From: Cylindrospermum stagnale PCC 7417
GTDB taxonomy: Bacteria > Cyanobacteriota > Cyanobacteriia > Cyanobacteriales > Nostocaceae
NCBI RefSeq assembly: GCF_000317535.1
Contig: NC_019757.1
Location: 6,402,501 to 6,466,500 of the forward strand
Reading direction: 5' to 3'
DNA: 64,000 nucleotides
Shown: positions 20,702 through 29,637 of the stretch, one piece after another
Layout of the letters: each line of letters begins with the position of its first letter
Numbering within the stretch: position 1 is the stretch's first letter
Program-made: the position numbers and the translations under genes
Notes under the pieces: generated by a model
What the model saw: the letters and a program-made list of their open reading frames with translations, nothing else
Databases searched by the model: none
What the model was told of the DNA's origin: nothing

Positions 20702-23583
20702 TTTTTAATTTCCTCCTCTCCTATTTCCAATTGCAACCAACGAGACAGCATCGGCACTTTGCTGTAATAATAATCATTGTTTTCTTGTTCTACTCTAACC
20801 ACTAATCCCACCATTTCTAACCAAAGTAGAGCATCTAAACACTGACTTTCAGTAAACATTTTACCCACAAATGCCTGTAATTCTTCTTGGTTCATGCCAT
20901 TAGCTAATTCTGGTTTACAAGCCAGCACTCGCAGAACAGCCATTGCTGATGCAAAGTTGCGTTTCTGTAAATCTGCCCAAATATTTTGCCCGAAATAGTC
21001 TTTCAAAATGCTAGAATAAGCAAAAGGTTTTTTGATGTAACGCTGTGCATCTGACCAAGAAATTAAACCATTTTCAACTTCTGACACTTTAGCGCAAAGA
21101 AGACTGGCAAGTTGTCTGGCTATAAATGGATGACCACCGCTTTCTTGATGAATAGCAGTTAAAGTCTCCTGGTCAAATGCTCGACCCATTAACCGACTAA
21201 TATCAGTGAGCATAGTTGTTGTTTCTTCTGCTGAAAAGGGAGCAAGAAACACTTCTTTAAAAAAGCTAAAAACTGGGTTTGTGGGTACTCCTGTTTGCTG
21301 CCATTGATTAATCCGGTTACAATCAGGATGAACATCGGCAATGAGAAACCCAAGCTGTCGCTGTTCTTGACTAAGCGATCGCAATACTCCAAAACAGGCG
21401 TTAAATTCTTCTACTTTTTCGGGAGGATCTGTCGGAGTAGGCAGAATCCGTTCTATTTCATCTAAAAAACAAATAATCGGTGGTTCATAACCAGCTTTGG
21501 TCAATACTTCAGTTAGTTGGCTGATACGTTGGATGAATTCTGTAGTTAAATCTGTGGCTGGCAGGTCACGGCTAAATGGTGTAAACTGCAACTTTTGGGA
21601 CGCTTCACGGTTTTTTAGCAGCAAAGAAAGTTTTTGGAGTATTTCATTGAAAAATTCTGCACCATAGCGCGGTTTACCACCATAAGGTTGTAGGTCAATA
21701 TGTACAACTGGGTGGTGTCGCAAAGAAAAACCCAACTGTAGCAAAATCGAGGTTTTTCCTGATTTGCGGAGTCCAAAGAGTCCAACTCCTTGTTTTCTGA
21801 GTAATTCTTCTTCTAGACGATGCAGCAGTTTCCCTCGACCAAAAAATGAAAGAGTATCCCCAATAGCATTACGATCATCAAATAAGTCTGCACCAGGTAA
21901 ATAGCGATCGCAATATTCAGCCAGCAACCCTGTACAAGCCGCACTATCCACCACCACCTGTTCTACTGCTGCTAAGGGGATGGGAATCAGGACAAAATGC
22001 TCAGACAAGCGCACCTCAGCCATCCGCACCCGAAATATGGTATCTGGTGTTTCTCGATAAAGTAATATCCCGGCACGTTTTTGGCGATTATTTGCTAGCC
22101 TTTCAGCATACTGCACTAACTCAGTTACATCTTGGTCATGAGGTTGATCAATTGCTAGTAAAACAGGTAAGGGGGAATAAGCTTCGAGACGTCCTGATAT
22201 TGATACAATCTTTAATCCCCGCTTACCTTCGCGGCTGACTTTTGCTCCTGTTTGTTCTAAAAAGAGTTGTGCAGATGCTAACACCTGATTTAAAATTTCT
22301 TGCTCTTGTCTAGCTGTTACTATTGCTCTCGTGAACCGCAAGAAAAATACTGGACGTAGCCAAATAAGTGAAACTCCAGTTGATGAAAATAAAATAAATA
22401 TCCAAAAAACAACATTGAGAGTTAAATCAAGACCGCGAACTCTTTGTTGGTCTTTGAGTGCATTCAATGTCTGAGTAATAGGTTCTATATCTTTTGCTTC
22501 AAATCTACTAGCTTTTAGAAGTTCTTTTTGAGTAGGCTGCAAAACTGATACGGCTTGAGCTAAATTTGATATAGCTTGGTCTAAATCTGTTGTGGATAGT
22601 TTGACTGCTTTATCCTGAAGACTTTTACTAATTATACCCAGCGCAGAAATAGACCCTTGACGGACAAACTGGTTATCACTTTTCAGCGGTTCTTTGAGAT
22701 TAGGAACAACTGGTAATCCCATTTCAGCTAGAGCATAAGTTGCACCTTGACGAACCGCTTCATTATCATTTTTTAATGCTTCCACAAGTAGAGGAACAGC
22801 ACCAATTTTACCTAGAGCAAAAGTTGTTCTTTGACGAACTACTGCATCTTCATCTTTAAGTAAGTTTAGCAGCACAGGAACCGCTGATTTTGCCTGAGTA
22901 CCAATGTTACCCAAAGCATGAACTGTATTTGCGCGTACTTGCCAATTTGGATCATTGAGTTTAGTTGTTAAAACTGGAACTGCTGCTTGTGCTTCTGGGC
23001 CAATTTGTCCTAATGCTGCAATTACTTTGTATTGAATTGTGGGATTATTATCTTTCAGCGCGTCCATTAAAGCGGGAACTGCTGCTTTTGCATCTACACC
23101 TATTTTACCTAAAGCCAAAATTGCATTTAACCGAACATCTATATTATTATCTTTTAAGGTAGTAATTAGCGGAGAAACAGCAGGTGAACCAATCCTATTT
23201 AAAGCTGTAGCTGCTTCTTGTCTGACATCTTCATCTTGATCTTGTAATCTAGCGATTAGATCAGGAATTGCAATTTGAGCTTTTAAACCAATTTTTCCTA
23301 AAGCCGTAACTGCACTCATCCGCACTAAGGGATTCTCATCTTTGAGTGTTTCGATAAGTTTAGGAATTGCGCTTTCTGCTTCGGGGCCAATTCTCCCTAA
23401 AGCCATAGCTGCATTCCAGCGTTCTTGGTCGTTTTTGTCGCTTAATTGTTGAGTGTAAGTAGAAATTTCTTCTTTTATCGGGTTTTGTGTACAGCCAGTA
23501 GGAGTTATCAGCAAAGACAATGAAAGTCCCAAGCTTATAAACTTGAGGAATGGAAATAATTTTTGTCTTTTGTGCTGATTCAT
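20686..23583 (-). CDS. HEAT-repeat / transmembrane / P-loop ATPase protein, second gene of the operon
   Basis: 965 residues. N-terminal hydrophobic segment with a possible lipobox ending at Cys31 (PTGC). At least seven HEAT/PBS-lyase-like repeats at about 48-320 (each with R-A/S-A-ALGKIG). A transmembrane stretch at about 388-416. A middle soluble domain at about 430-560 (VLLAIDQPHDQDVTELVQ, RAGILLYRE) that I cannot name, then an ATPase with Walker A GLRKSGKTS (604-612), Walker B ICFLDEIE (704-711) and GGHPFIARQL (816-825), and a winged-helix-like end. Topology inference: HEAT repeats outside the cytoplasm, ATPase inside, so a receptor-like arrangement. It starts 5 bases after the 482-residue gene and overlaps the next. 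Confidence 0.8.
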   Translation of the reverse strand: MNQHKRQKLFPFLKFISLGLSLSLLITPTGCTQNPIKEEISTYTQQLSDKNDQERWNAAMALGRIGPEAESAIPKLIETLKDENPLVRMSAVTALGKIGLKAQIAIPDLIARLQDQDEDVRQEAATALNRIGSPAVSPLITTLKDNNIDVRLNAILALGKIGVDAKAAVPALMDALKDNNPTIQYKVIAALGQIGPEAQAAVPVLTTKLNDPNWQVRANTVHALGNIGTQAKSAVPVLLNLLKDEDAVVRQRTTFALGKIGAVPLLVEALKNDNEAVRQGATYALAEMGLPVVPNLKEPLKSDNQFVRQGSISALGIISKSLQDKAVKLSTTDLDQAISNLAQAVSVLQPTQKELLKASRFEAKDIEPITQTLNALKDQQRVRGLDLTLNVVFWIFILFSSTGVSLIWLRPVFFLRFTRAIVTARQEQEILNQVLASAQLFLEQTGAKVSREGKRGLKIVSISGRLEAYSPLPVLLAIDQPHDQDVTELVQYAERLANNRQKRAGILLYRETPDTIFRVRMAEVRLSEHFVLIPIPLAAVEQVVVDSAACTGLLAEYCDRYLPGADLFDDRNAIGDTLSFFGRGKLLHRLEEELLRKQGVGLFGLRKSGKTSILLQLGFSLRHHPVVHIDLQPYGGKPRYGAEFFNEILQKLSLLLKNREASQKLQFTPFSRDLPATDLTTEFIQRISQLTEVLTKAGYEPPIICFLDEIERILPTPTDPPEKVEEFNACFGVLRSLSQEQRQLGFLIADVHPDCNRINQWQQTGVPTNPVFSFFKEVFLAPFSAEETTTMLTDISRLMGRAFDQETLTAIHQESGGHPFIARQLASLLCAKVSEVENGLISWSDAQRYIKKPFAYSSILKDYFGQNIWADLQKRNFASAMAVLRVLACKPELANGMNQEELQAFVGKMFTESQCLDALLWLEMVGLVVRVEQENNDYYYSKVPMLSRWLQLEIGEEEIKKWQIH

Positions 23584-23588
23584 AATTT

Positions 23589-25037
23589 TTATTTTAAATT
23601 CAAGTTTCTTTTATATTTGGCACTATAGTTAAGAGGGATATAATTACTATCTTCTGGTTTTTCTTGCAACCAATCAAATTCTTTACTCAAGGAAATAGAC
23701 ATTGTGCCATTTTCAGAAACCTGATAAATCCATTTAGCGTCTTTACATATTGCAGAAGTTTCAATTCCCGGAATTTGCTGAGGCCAATTACCTTGCTTGT
23801 TAGCAATTTCTTTAATTCGGAGAATTTTTTGGGTTAGTTCCATTTGTACTGCAATTTTAATCACTTTTCGCCATTGAGATACCAATGATGTATCTACTAA
23901 ATTCCACGATGCAGGTGCAATTTTATAGTTTTTAGCAAACTCTTCTGGTTCAAATGAGCAAAGATATTCTTTGGGTAATTCACGGACTGTTTGGTTCATT
24001 TTCTCCCAAGAGTCAACACCTGCTAGCCGAAAGTATGGTTTATAGAGTGGATTTAATACTGATAAATCAATAGAATCAGGTATATCAGGATAATAATCAG
24101 AGTAGCCCTGAAGCCCGTATATCAGAGTAGTTAATAGTTCTGGTAGTCGTAAAAGAAAGGCAGGAGATGCCCGCTTCTGGTAGTCAAGTATTTCTTTAAA
24201 ATTACTCACAGGAATTGTTCTTGCTGTATTGCTAAAAAAGAATGCTTCGATTACAAAAGGTGTCAAAAAAGATTGGGGGAGATGATACTTAGCAACCCGT
24301 TCAATGCGTGATTGCCAAACAGTAGGTAGGTTCGACATTTTCCGCATTACTGATGTTGCTTGTCTAGCTATGATAATAGCAACAAGTTGAGCAATAAATT
24401 CAGGTCTTTTAACAAGAAATTGATTTAGTTTCCATGAGACTTCTAGACTATTTAAAGCTTCCTTATTTTGTCCTAAACGAGTTTTTTCTAAAATATTTAG
24501 AGTAAGCAATCTTTGGAAATTGGCGAAAACTAAAAAACTAGGTAAAGCATCTTCAACAGTGAGATTACTAATATCCTCAATTTCCCATTGAGGTAATTCA
24601 CTATTGAGGACGTGATTTTGAACTGCTTCTAACAAACTTGCATTAGATGAGAGATATTTCCGCAATTTTTCCGGTGGAATATCTATTTCATCAGTTGGTT
24701 TTCCTAACTGAGCATCTAAGTAATCACCTAATTCTTTCTGAATATCCTGAAATTGTTTTGCTTTTGCTTCATATCCATAACTATGAAGATAACGAGTAGG
24801 TGTTGTTTTTAAACCTGGATTTATAGGAACGCCTAATTTAGCGGTTAATTCTTCTAGCTTTAAGGCTGAGTTATTAGCTTCTGTATTAGGGAATTGTTTT
24901 CTAAACTGTTCTTTTGCTGCGTCAATTTTTTGCTCTTGTTGTGCAGCAATCAAGTTACCGACAACGAGCCAAATTGCTGATGTTATGATTAATCCGGAGA
25001 AAGACCAGATAAAAAATTGTCTATTTACTTTTCCCAT
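23589..25037 (-). CDS. Single-pass membrane protein of unknown function, first gene of the operon
   Basis: 482 residues. One N-terminal transmembrane segment (about 8-31, FIWSFSGLIITSAIWLVVGNLIA) followed by a long, mostly helical domain that would be periplasmic or lumenal. There are no Cys-rich or catalytic motifs that I recognise. It is the promoter-proximal gene: the next start is 5 bases past its stop. Its extracytoplasmic domain could pair with the HEAT domain of the following protein, which is predicted to be on the same side of the membrane. Base composition is somewhat AT-richer than flanking housekeeping genes. Confidence 0.7.
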   Translation of the reverse strand: MGKVNRQFFIWSFSGLIITSAIWLVVGNLIAAQQEQKIDAAKEQFRKQFPNTEANNSALKLEELTAKLGVPINPGLKTTPTRYLHSYGYEAKAKQFQDIQKELGDYLDAQLGKPTDEIDIPPEKLRKYLSSNASLLEAVQNHVLNSELPQWEIEDISNLTVEDALPSFLVFANFQRLLTLNILEKTRLGQNKEALNSLEVSWKLNQFLVKRPEFIAQLVAIIIARQATSVMRKMSNLPTVWQSRIERVAKYHLPQSFLTPFVIEAFFFSNTARTIPVSNFKEILDYQKRASPAFLLRLPELLTTLIYGLQGYSDYYPDIPDSIDLSVLNPLYKPYFRLAGVDSWEKMNQTVRELPKEYLCSFEPEEFAKNYKIAPASWNLVDTSLVSQWRKVIKIAVQMELTQKILRIKEIANKQGNWPQQIPGIETSAICKDAKWIYQVSENGTMSISLSKEFDWLQEKPEDSNYIPLNYSAKYKRNLNLK

Positions 25038-25108
25038 ATTGCTTTTAATAACAAGTTGCAGAAAACTTAAAGTTATAGGGTTTCTCCGTTTTGTGTCGCA
25101 CGGGTTGA

Positions 25109-25185
25109 CCTCACCCTGGTTTTGCGTAGCAAAACCTGTCCCTCTCCTTCGTAAGGAGAGGGATGTGTGTTAGGGAGGGGTGAGG
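25109..25185. repeat. Composite palindromic element (CCTCACCC ... GGGGTGAGG)
   Basis: Terminal CCTCACCC (25109-25116) and GGGGTGAGG (25177-25185) are inverted. Inside are two perfect hairpins: GGTTTTGCGTAGCAAAACC (25118-25136) and a 10-bp stem CCCTCTCCTT/AAGGAGAGGG (25140-25162). It looks like a non-coding MITE-like element of the kind common in Nostoc genomes. It lies between the promoter-proximal end of the ATPase operon and rpiA; the rest of the 25038-25463 gap shows nothing else. Confidence 0.7.
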
Positions 25186-25463
25186 AATATTTTTGGGTAA
25201 TTGGATAAATTGTGTGTACACCTTAGGCTGTTTTGTGGAGGGGGTTGGGGGAGTGGTTCCAAGATGTAATTCATTTAACTGAGAACTGCATATATTTTTG
25301 TTTTGATTTTAGTCTATTTACGGATATTTTGTGTATAAAAAATAGGGTTATTTCGCCGAAATCAAGAGGAATTTGGCATGAGGGACTTTTTCGCTGGTGC
25401 GAATGTAGTATATTCGGCTGTGATAGTGCCTTCGATTTAGTTGATTTTTTAGGAGTTTTGGGA

Positions 25464-26174
25464 ATGACCGCAGCAGCAGATCCCGTGAAGTTGATGAAGC
25501 AAGAAGTTGGCAGAGCCGCCGCCGCTTTGGTAAAATCAGGCTCGATAGTTGGTTTGGGTACGGGGTCAACGACGGCGTACACGATTCAGTTTTTGGGAGA
25601 ACGTCTCAAATCTGGTGAACTTAAAGATATAATCGGCGTCCCGACTTCGTTTCAGTCGGAAGTGCTAGCGAAAGAGTATGGCGTACCTCTCACCACTTTA
25701 GACGCCATTGACCATATCGATATTGCTATTGATGGCGCGGATGAGGTTGACCCCCACAAAAACTTGATTAAAGGCGGTGGTGCGGCACATACGCGGGAAA
25801 AAGTTGTAGATTATCTAGCAGAGCAATTTATTGTGGTGGTGGATAGCGGTAAGTTGGTGGAACGCTTGGGTTCTAGCTTTGCTGTGCCGGTAGAAGTTAT
25901 CCCAATGGCGATCGCACCCGTAACTAATGCTATCAAAAAACTCGGCGGTAAACCAGAACTCCGTATGGGTGTGAAAAAAGCTGGCCCAGTCATCACTGAT
26001 CAAGGCAACTTTGTCTTGGATGTTAGATTTGATTCTATTGATGACCCCGTTAACCTCGAAAAAACACTGAATAATATTCCCGGTGTTCTTGAAAATGGTA
26101 TCTTCGTTAATTGCGTTGATTTAGTTTTGATTGGCGAAGTTATCGATGGTCAACCGGTGGTCAGACAACTGTAA
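25464..26174 (+). CDS. rpiA: Ribose-5-phosphate isomerase A
   Basis: 236 residues from the ATG at 25464, preceded by AGGAG at 25451-25455. A longer in-frame opening from 25233 adds about 77 residues that look non-coding, so I reject it. RpiA interconverts ribose-5-phosphate and ribulose-5-phosphate in the Calvin cycle and pentose phosphate pathway. Conserved: [18 protein letters not shown] (about 29-46), [28 protein letters not shown] with the catalytic Asp/Glu, [20 protein letters not shown] and the C-terminal [10 protein letters not shown]. Single gene, convergent with a TPR gene. Confidence 0.96.
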   Translation: MTAAADPVKLMKQEVGRAAAALVKSGSIVGLGTGSTTAYTIQFLGERLKSGELKDIIGVPTSFQSEVLAKEYGVPLTTLDAIDHIDIAIDGADEVDPHKNLIKGGGAAHTREKVVDYLAEQFIVVVDSGKLVERLGSSFAVPVEVIPMAIAPVTNAIKKLGGKPELRMGVKKAGPVITDQGNFVLDVRFDSIDDPVNLEKTLNNIPGVLENGIFVNCVDLVLIGEVIDGQPVVRQL

Positions 26175-26217
26175 AATTAGGGTTTGAGAAAATATCCTCA
26201 GCTTCAGTAAAAAAGAA

Positions 26218-26247
26218 TGTAGAGACGTTGGATGCAACGTCTCTACA
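26218..26247. repeat. 30-bp palindrome of the GTAGAGACGTT family
   Basis: TGTAGAGACGTTG and its inverse CAACGTCTCTACA flank a 4-base centre. Related copies are at 39641-39670, 46394-46420 and 54478-54503. It sits between the convergent rpiA and TPR genes, where it can form a strong hairpin in either transcript. Confidence 0.85.
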
Positions 26248-26264
26248 AGGTTTCTGCCAGATGT

Positions 26265-27827
26265 CTATTCGGCTTGTACAAGTTGTGCTTGCAAAGTTGC
26301 TTGTAAGCCAAGTAGAGAAGGTCGGTTATGGGGATATTTTTGTAAATCTGCACGAAAGACTTTTTCAGCGGCTGTATAGTCACCCTTAGCTAACAGCACA
26401 TCACCCAAAGCGAACCTTGTGGGAATATACCAAGCTGGAGGTTCGATATAATTGAGGGCATCTTCTTGTGATACGGCTGTTTCTAAAAATTTAATGGCAG
26501 AGTCATAATTTTGCTCGGCTGTAGCAATTTTAGCCTGTAACAAGTTGGCGGCAATGTCGAGAATTTGATTTGCCGGACTTAAGCCAATGATTGATGTGAC
26601 AGGAATTGTTTTTTGGCACTCTAGTAATGTATTGCGATCGCCTTTTGCCTCTTCAATTTTACCTGTAGCGGCGTTCGCCATCCCGTGAGCAAAATGCCAG
26701 AGTGGTTTGGTAGTCACTAATTTGGCATCGGGAACAGAAGTCTTTAAGATATCATCCCAATCACCAAAGTACACCTGAATCAAAGTTTTGGTGCTGAGGA
26801 AGCTTTCAATCATTGGTAAAACGGGGATAAGGGGCGTAGCATTTGCCACCAACTTATCTGCGGCTTGAAGTGCCTCCTCATGTCTGCCTGCCATAGCGCT
26901 GGCGATCACAAGAAAATGGATATTGTGGTTATAGTACATCAAGGGATAAATGCCCTCGACGACATGATTTGTTTGGAAATAAGTTTCGTCTTGCGCGATC
27001 GCTTGCTGATTTGCTGCCATCGCCCTCTGATAATCTCCCACACGAAAATAAATATGGGAAGGCATATGCACCAAGTGTCCTGCTGCTGGTACTAGAGTTT
27101 CTAGTCGTTGAGCACTTTTGAGGGCACGTTCTGGAGAAAGTGAAGCTTCAACTGCGTGGATATAGTAATGATTGGCTCCAGGATGGTTGGGATCGCGTTC
27201 AATTACCGATTCTAAAACAGCAATAATCTCTGCTGTATCTGCCTGTGGTTGGCCATCATGACTCCAAAGATCCCAAGGATGCAAATCCATCAGGCTTTCA
27301 GCGTAAAGTGTTGCTGCATCTAAGTCTTGAGGATAGCGCTGGACGAGGTTTTGCATCGCCTTAGCATAGTTTACCGCCAGTTGATGCAAATCTGCATGGG
27401 GATTGTGAGAGTAACGCTTTGCTAGAGCGGTAATGTAGTCTTGTTCTGGGACTGATGCTTGGGGAGAAAGTGCTAAAGCTTGCTGTACCGCTTGATAAGC
27501 GACTTCTTCTCGGTCAGGGTCGATATCTAAGTTTATATTTGCGCCTACACCAAGGGCAATACCCCAAAATGCGATCGCCAAATGCGGATCAAGTTCGGCA
27601 GCTTGTTTAAAGGAACGCACCGCTTCATCATGGTTAAAGGCGTAAATCAAATTTAGCCCCTGATCAAAAAACTTTTGCGCTTCTGGATTACGGGTAGAAA
27701 CTTGATGCTGATGTGTACCGAGTCCAGATATTAAGGTATAGGGCTGTTTTGTTTGAGCAATCGCCTCTCTTGGCACAATTAAGGATAATACAAGCACCAC
27801 TACTAAAAATAAGTATTTCATTCTCAA
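26265..27827 (-). CDS. Secreted TPR-repeat protein
   Basis: 520 residues. Signal peptide (MKYLFLVVVLVLSLIVPREAIAQ) then several TPR-type helix pairs: FFDQGLNLIYAFNHDEAVRSF (about 55-80), the HPGANHYYIHAVEAS segment (about 213-227) and LGDVLLAKGDYTAAEKVFRADLQKYPHNRPSLLGL near the C-terminus. The HYYIHAVE and MPSHIYFRVGDY stretches belong to a widespread bacterial TPR family with no assigned biochemistry. The mature protein is probably periplasmic. The 79-residue gene immediately upstream (12 bases away) is on the same strand and probably cotranscribed. Confidence 0.8.
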   Translation of the reverse strand: MRMKYLFLVVVLVLSLIVPREAIAQTKQPYTLISGLGTHQHQVSTRNPEAQKFFDQGLNLIYAFNHDEAVRSFKQAAELDPHLAIAFWGIALGVGANINLDIDPDREEVAYQAVQQALALSPQASVPEQDYITALAKRYSHNPHADLHQLAVNYAKAMQNLVQRYPQDLDAATLYAESLMDLHPWDLWSHDGQPQADTAEIIAVLESVIERDPNHPGANHYYIHAVEASLSPERALKSAQRLETLVPAAGHLVHMPSHIYFRVGDYQRAMAANQQAIAQDETYFQTNHVVEGIYPLMYYNHNIHFLVIASAMAGRHEEALQAADKLVANATPLIPVLPMIESFLSTKTLIQVYFGDWDDILKTSVPDAKLVTTKPLWHFAHGMANAATGKIEEAKGDRNTLLECQKTIPVTSIIGLSPANQILDIAANLLQAKIATAEQNYDSAIKFLETAVSQEDALNYIEPPAWYIPTRFALGDVLLAKGDYTAAEKVFRADLQKYPHNRPSLLGLQATLQAQLVQAE

Positions 27828-27839
27828 AATTCCAGTTTT

Positions 27840-28079
27840 TCAAACATTTTTCTTTTTAATGTCTAAAAGCCACTGTTTCTCTAAAGTAGCAATTTCTTGA
27901 CGGCGAACAGCAGCACGGTATTTTTTATATGTATTAAACCCTAAAAATATAATAATGGGCATGATCAGGCAAAATCCGATGAAAATGTTAACAGATGTAT
28001 CAGTCAGACTCTTGGAGTTTACAGGCAAGGAGTTGGCGGTTGGCTGAGTGGTGAAATTTGCTGGCATAAATACTTCCAT
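27840..28079 (-). CDS. Small single-pass membrane protein
   Basis: 79 residues with one transmembrane segment at about 30-51 (VNIFIGFCLIMPIIIFLGF), followed by a basic, charged tail (YKKYRAAVRRQEIATLEK) that should be cytoplasmic. I do not recognise the family. The downstream TPR gene starts 12 bases after its stop on the same strand, which supports it being a real, cotranscribed gene. M5 is an alternative start. Confidence 0.5.
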   Translation of the reverse strand: MEVFMPANFTTQPTANSLPVNSKSLTDTSVNIFIGFCLIMPIIIFLGFNTYKKYRAAVRRQEIATLEKQWLLDIKKKNV

Positions 28080-28305
28080 AGATAGAGTAAATTAACAAAA
28101 ATACTTGCTTTTCCCCGCTAAAATGTGATATTTAGTCCGTGAGACAAAAACACAAGTTGCTGTCTAATTAACTAAAAGACCTAATCGATTTGAGCAGGAA
28201 TGTTGCTGGTGTCATAGATTGAATAAAGGAGATGATTTTGACACTGGAGTCTTTAAAGGCTATCAATTTTAAATTTTATCTTGGCAAGGAATCCAACATA
28301 TACTG

Positions 28306-29487
28306 ATGCTATATAGACGATTTGGACGCACAGAATTACAAATGCCAGTCTTTTCCTGCGGCGGCATGAGATATCAGTTCAAATGGCAGGATGTTTCCCA
28401 AAAGGATATTCCGGCAGCACAGCAGGAAAATTTAGAAGCGACTATTCGCCGGGCAGTTGATCTAGGGATTAATCATATCGAAACTGCCCGTGGTTATGGA
28501 ACATCAGAAATGCAGTTGGGGAGAATACTGCCCAAGTTTCCCCGTGAGAAGTTAATTGTTCAGACTAAAGTCGGGCCTGTGGCAGATGCGAAACAATTTC
28601 GGCGGACATTTAAACAATCACTGGCGTATCTCCAGCTAGATTATGTTGATTTGCTGGGAATACACGGAATCAATACTGCTGAATCTTTAGAATACAGCAT
28701 CCGTCCCGGTGGCTGTTTGGACGTGGCACAGCAGCTACAAGCGGAAGGAAAAGTTAGATTTATTGGCTTTTCTACCCACGGGGCAACAGATACGATTGTG
28801 CAGGCGATTAATACTAATCAATTCGATTACGTTAACTTGCATTGGTACTACATTAATCAATGGAATTGGGCAGCGATTGAAGCCGCTAAACGCCACGATA
28901 TGGGGGTGTTTATTATTAGCCCATCGAATAAAGGAGGTTTGTTATATGAACCACCGCAAAAGTTAGTTAATCTTTGTGCCCCTTTAAGTCCGATGGTGTT
29001 TAATGATTTGTTTTGCTTGAGTCATCCAGAGGTACATACTCTGAGTGTAGGGGCAGCAAAACCAGAAGATTTTGATGAACACGTGAAAACTTTAGCATTG
29101 CTGGAGCAAGCTGGGGAAATCTTACCCCCGATTTTGGCACGGTTAGAGTCAGAAGCGATCGCTACTTTGGGATCAGATTGGGTAAAAACTTGGCAAACTA
29201 ATTTACCCACCTGGGAACAAACACCAGGCCAGGTAAACATTCGGGTAATTTTATGGCTGTTAAATTTAGCGATCGCTTACGATATGGTTGATTACGGCAA
29301 AATGCGCTACAACCTGCTGGGTAATGGCAGTGATTGGTTTCCTGGCAACAAAGCAGATAAGCTAGACGAACTAGACCTGCGGCAATGTCTCGCCCACAGT
29401 CCCCAAGCTGATAAAATCCCCAAAATGCTGGCAAAAGCCCATCAAATGTTAGCAGGTGCAGAAGTGAAACGGTTATCTCAAAGTTAA
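28306..29487 (+). CDS. Aldo/keto reductase family oxidoreductase
   Basis: 393 residues. Aldo/keto reductase fold: RRFGRTELQMPVFSCGGMRYQ at the start, GINHIETARGYGTSEMQLGR (with catalytic-type Tyr) around 58-77, then KVRFIGFSTHGATDTI, YINQWNWAAIEAAKRHDMGVFIISP and LSVGAAKPEDFDEHV. It would reduce carbonyls with NADPH; the substrate is unknown. The C-terminal about 120 residues after the barrel resemble the 4Fe-4S-containing subgroup in position but lack the expected run of closely spaced cysteines (only one Cys seen in QCLAHSP). Single gene, convergent with the CNNM-like gene. Confidence 0.85.
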   Translation: MLYRRFGRTELQMPVFSCGGMRYQFKWQDVSQKDIPAAQQENLEATIRRAVDLGINHIETARGYGTSEMQLGRILPKFPREKLIVQTKVGPVADAKQFRRTFKQSLAYLQLDYVDLLGIHGINTAESLEYSIRPGGCLDVAQQLQAEGKVRFIGFSTHGATDTIVQAINTNQFDYVNLHWYYINQWNWAAIEAAKRHDMGVFIISPSNKGGLLYEPPQKLVNLCAPLSPMVFNDLFCLSHPEVHTLSVGAAKPEDFDEHVKTLALLEQAGEILPPILARLESEAIATLGSDWVKTWQTNLPTWEQTPGQVNIRVILWLLNLAIAYDMVDYGKMRYNLLGNGSDWFPGNKADKLDELDLRQCLAHSPQADKIPKMLAKAHQMLAGAEVKRLSQS

Positions 29488-29525
29488 TTGGCTAATGGGT
29501 AATGGCTAATAGGTAACAGAACTCA

Positions 29526-29637
29526 ATTACCTATTACCTATTACCTATTACCTATTACCTATTACCAATCACCTATTACCTATTACCTATTACCTATTAC
29601 CTATTACCAATCACCCATTACCCATTACCTATTACCA
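29526..29637. repeat. Short tandem heptanucleotide repeat array (ATTACCT)
   Basis: About 16 consecutive ATTACCT/ATTACCA/ATCACCC-type heptamers fill the space between two convergent genes. The inverse form (TAATGGGTAATGG, TAATAGGTAA) lies just before it at 29493-29515, so hairpins can form. This matches the STRR class known from heterocystous cyanobacteria. The last units form the 3' end of the CNNM-like gene on the minus strand, including its stop codon. Confidence 0.9.

Noticed and set aside
25233-25463. N-terminal extension of RpiA
   Set aside because: Residues before [10 protein letters not shown] have no similarity to RpiA and a good AGGAG precedes the ATG at 25464.
29526-29637. CRISPR array
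   Set aside because: Units are only 7 bases with no spacers between them; this is a short tandem repeat array.
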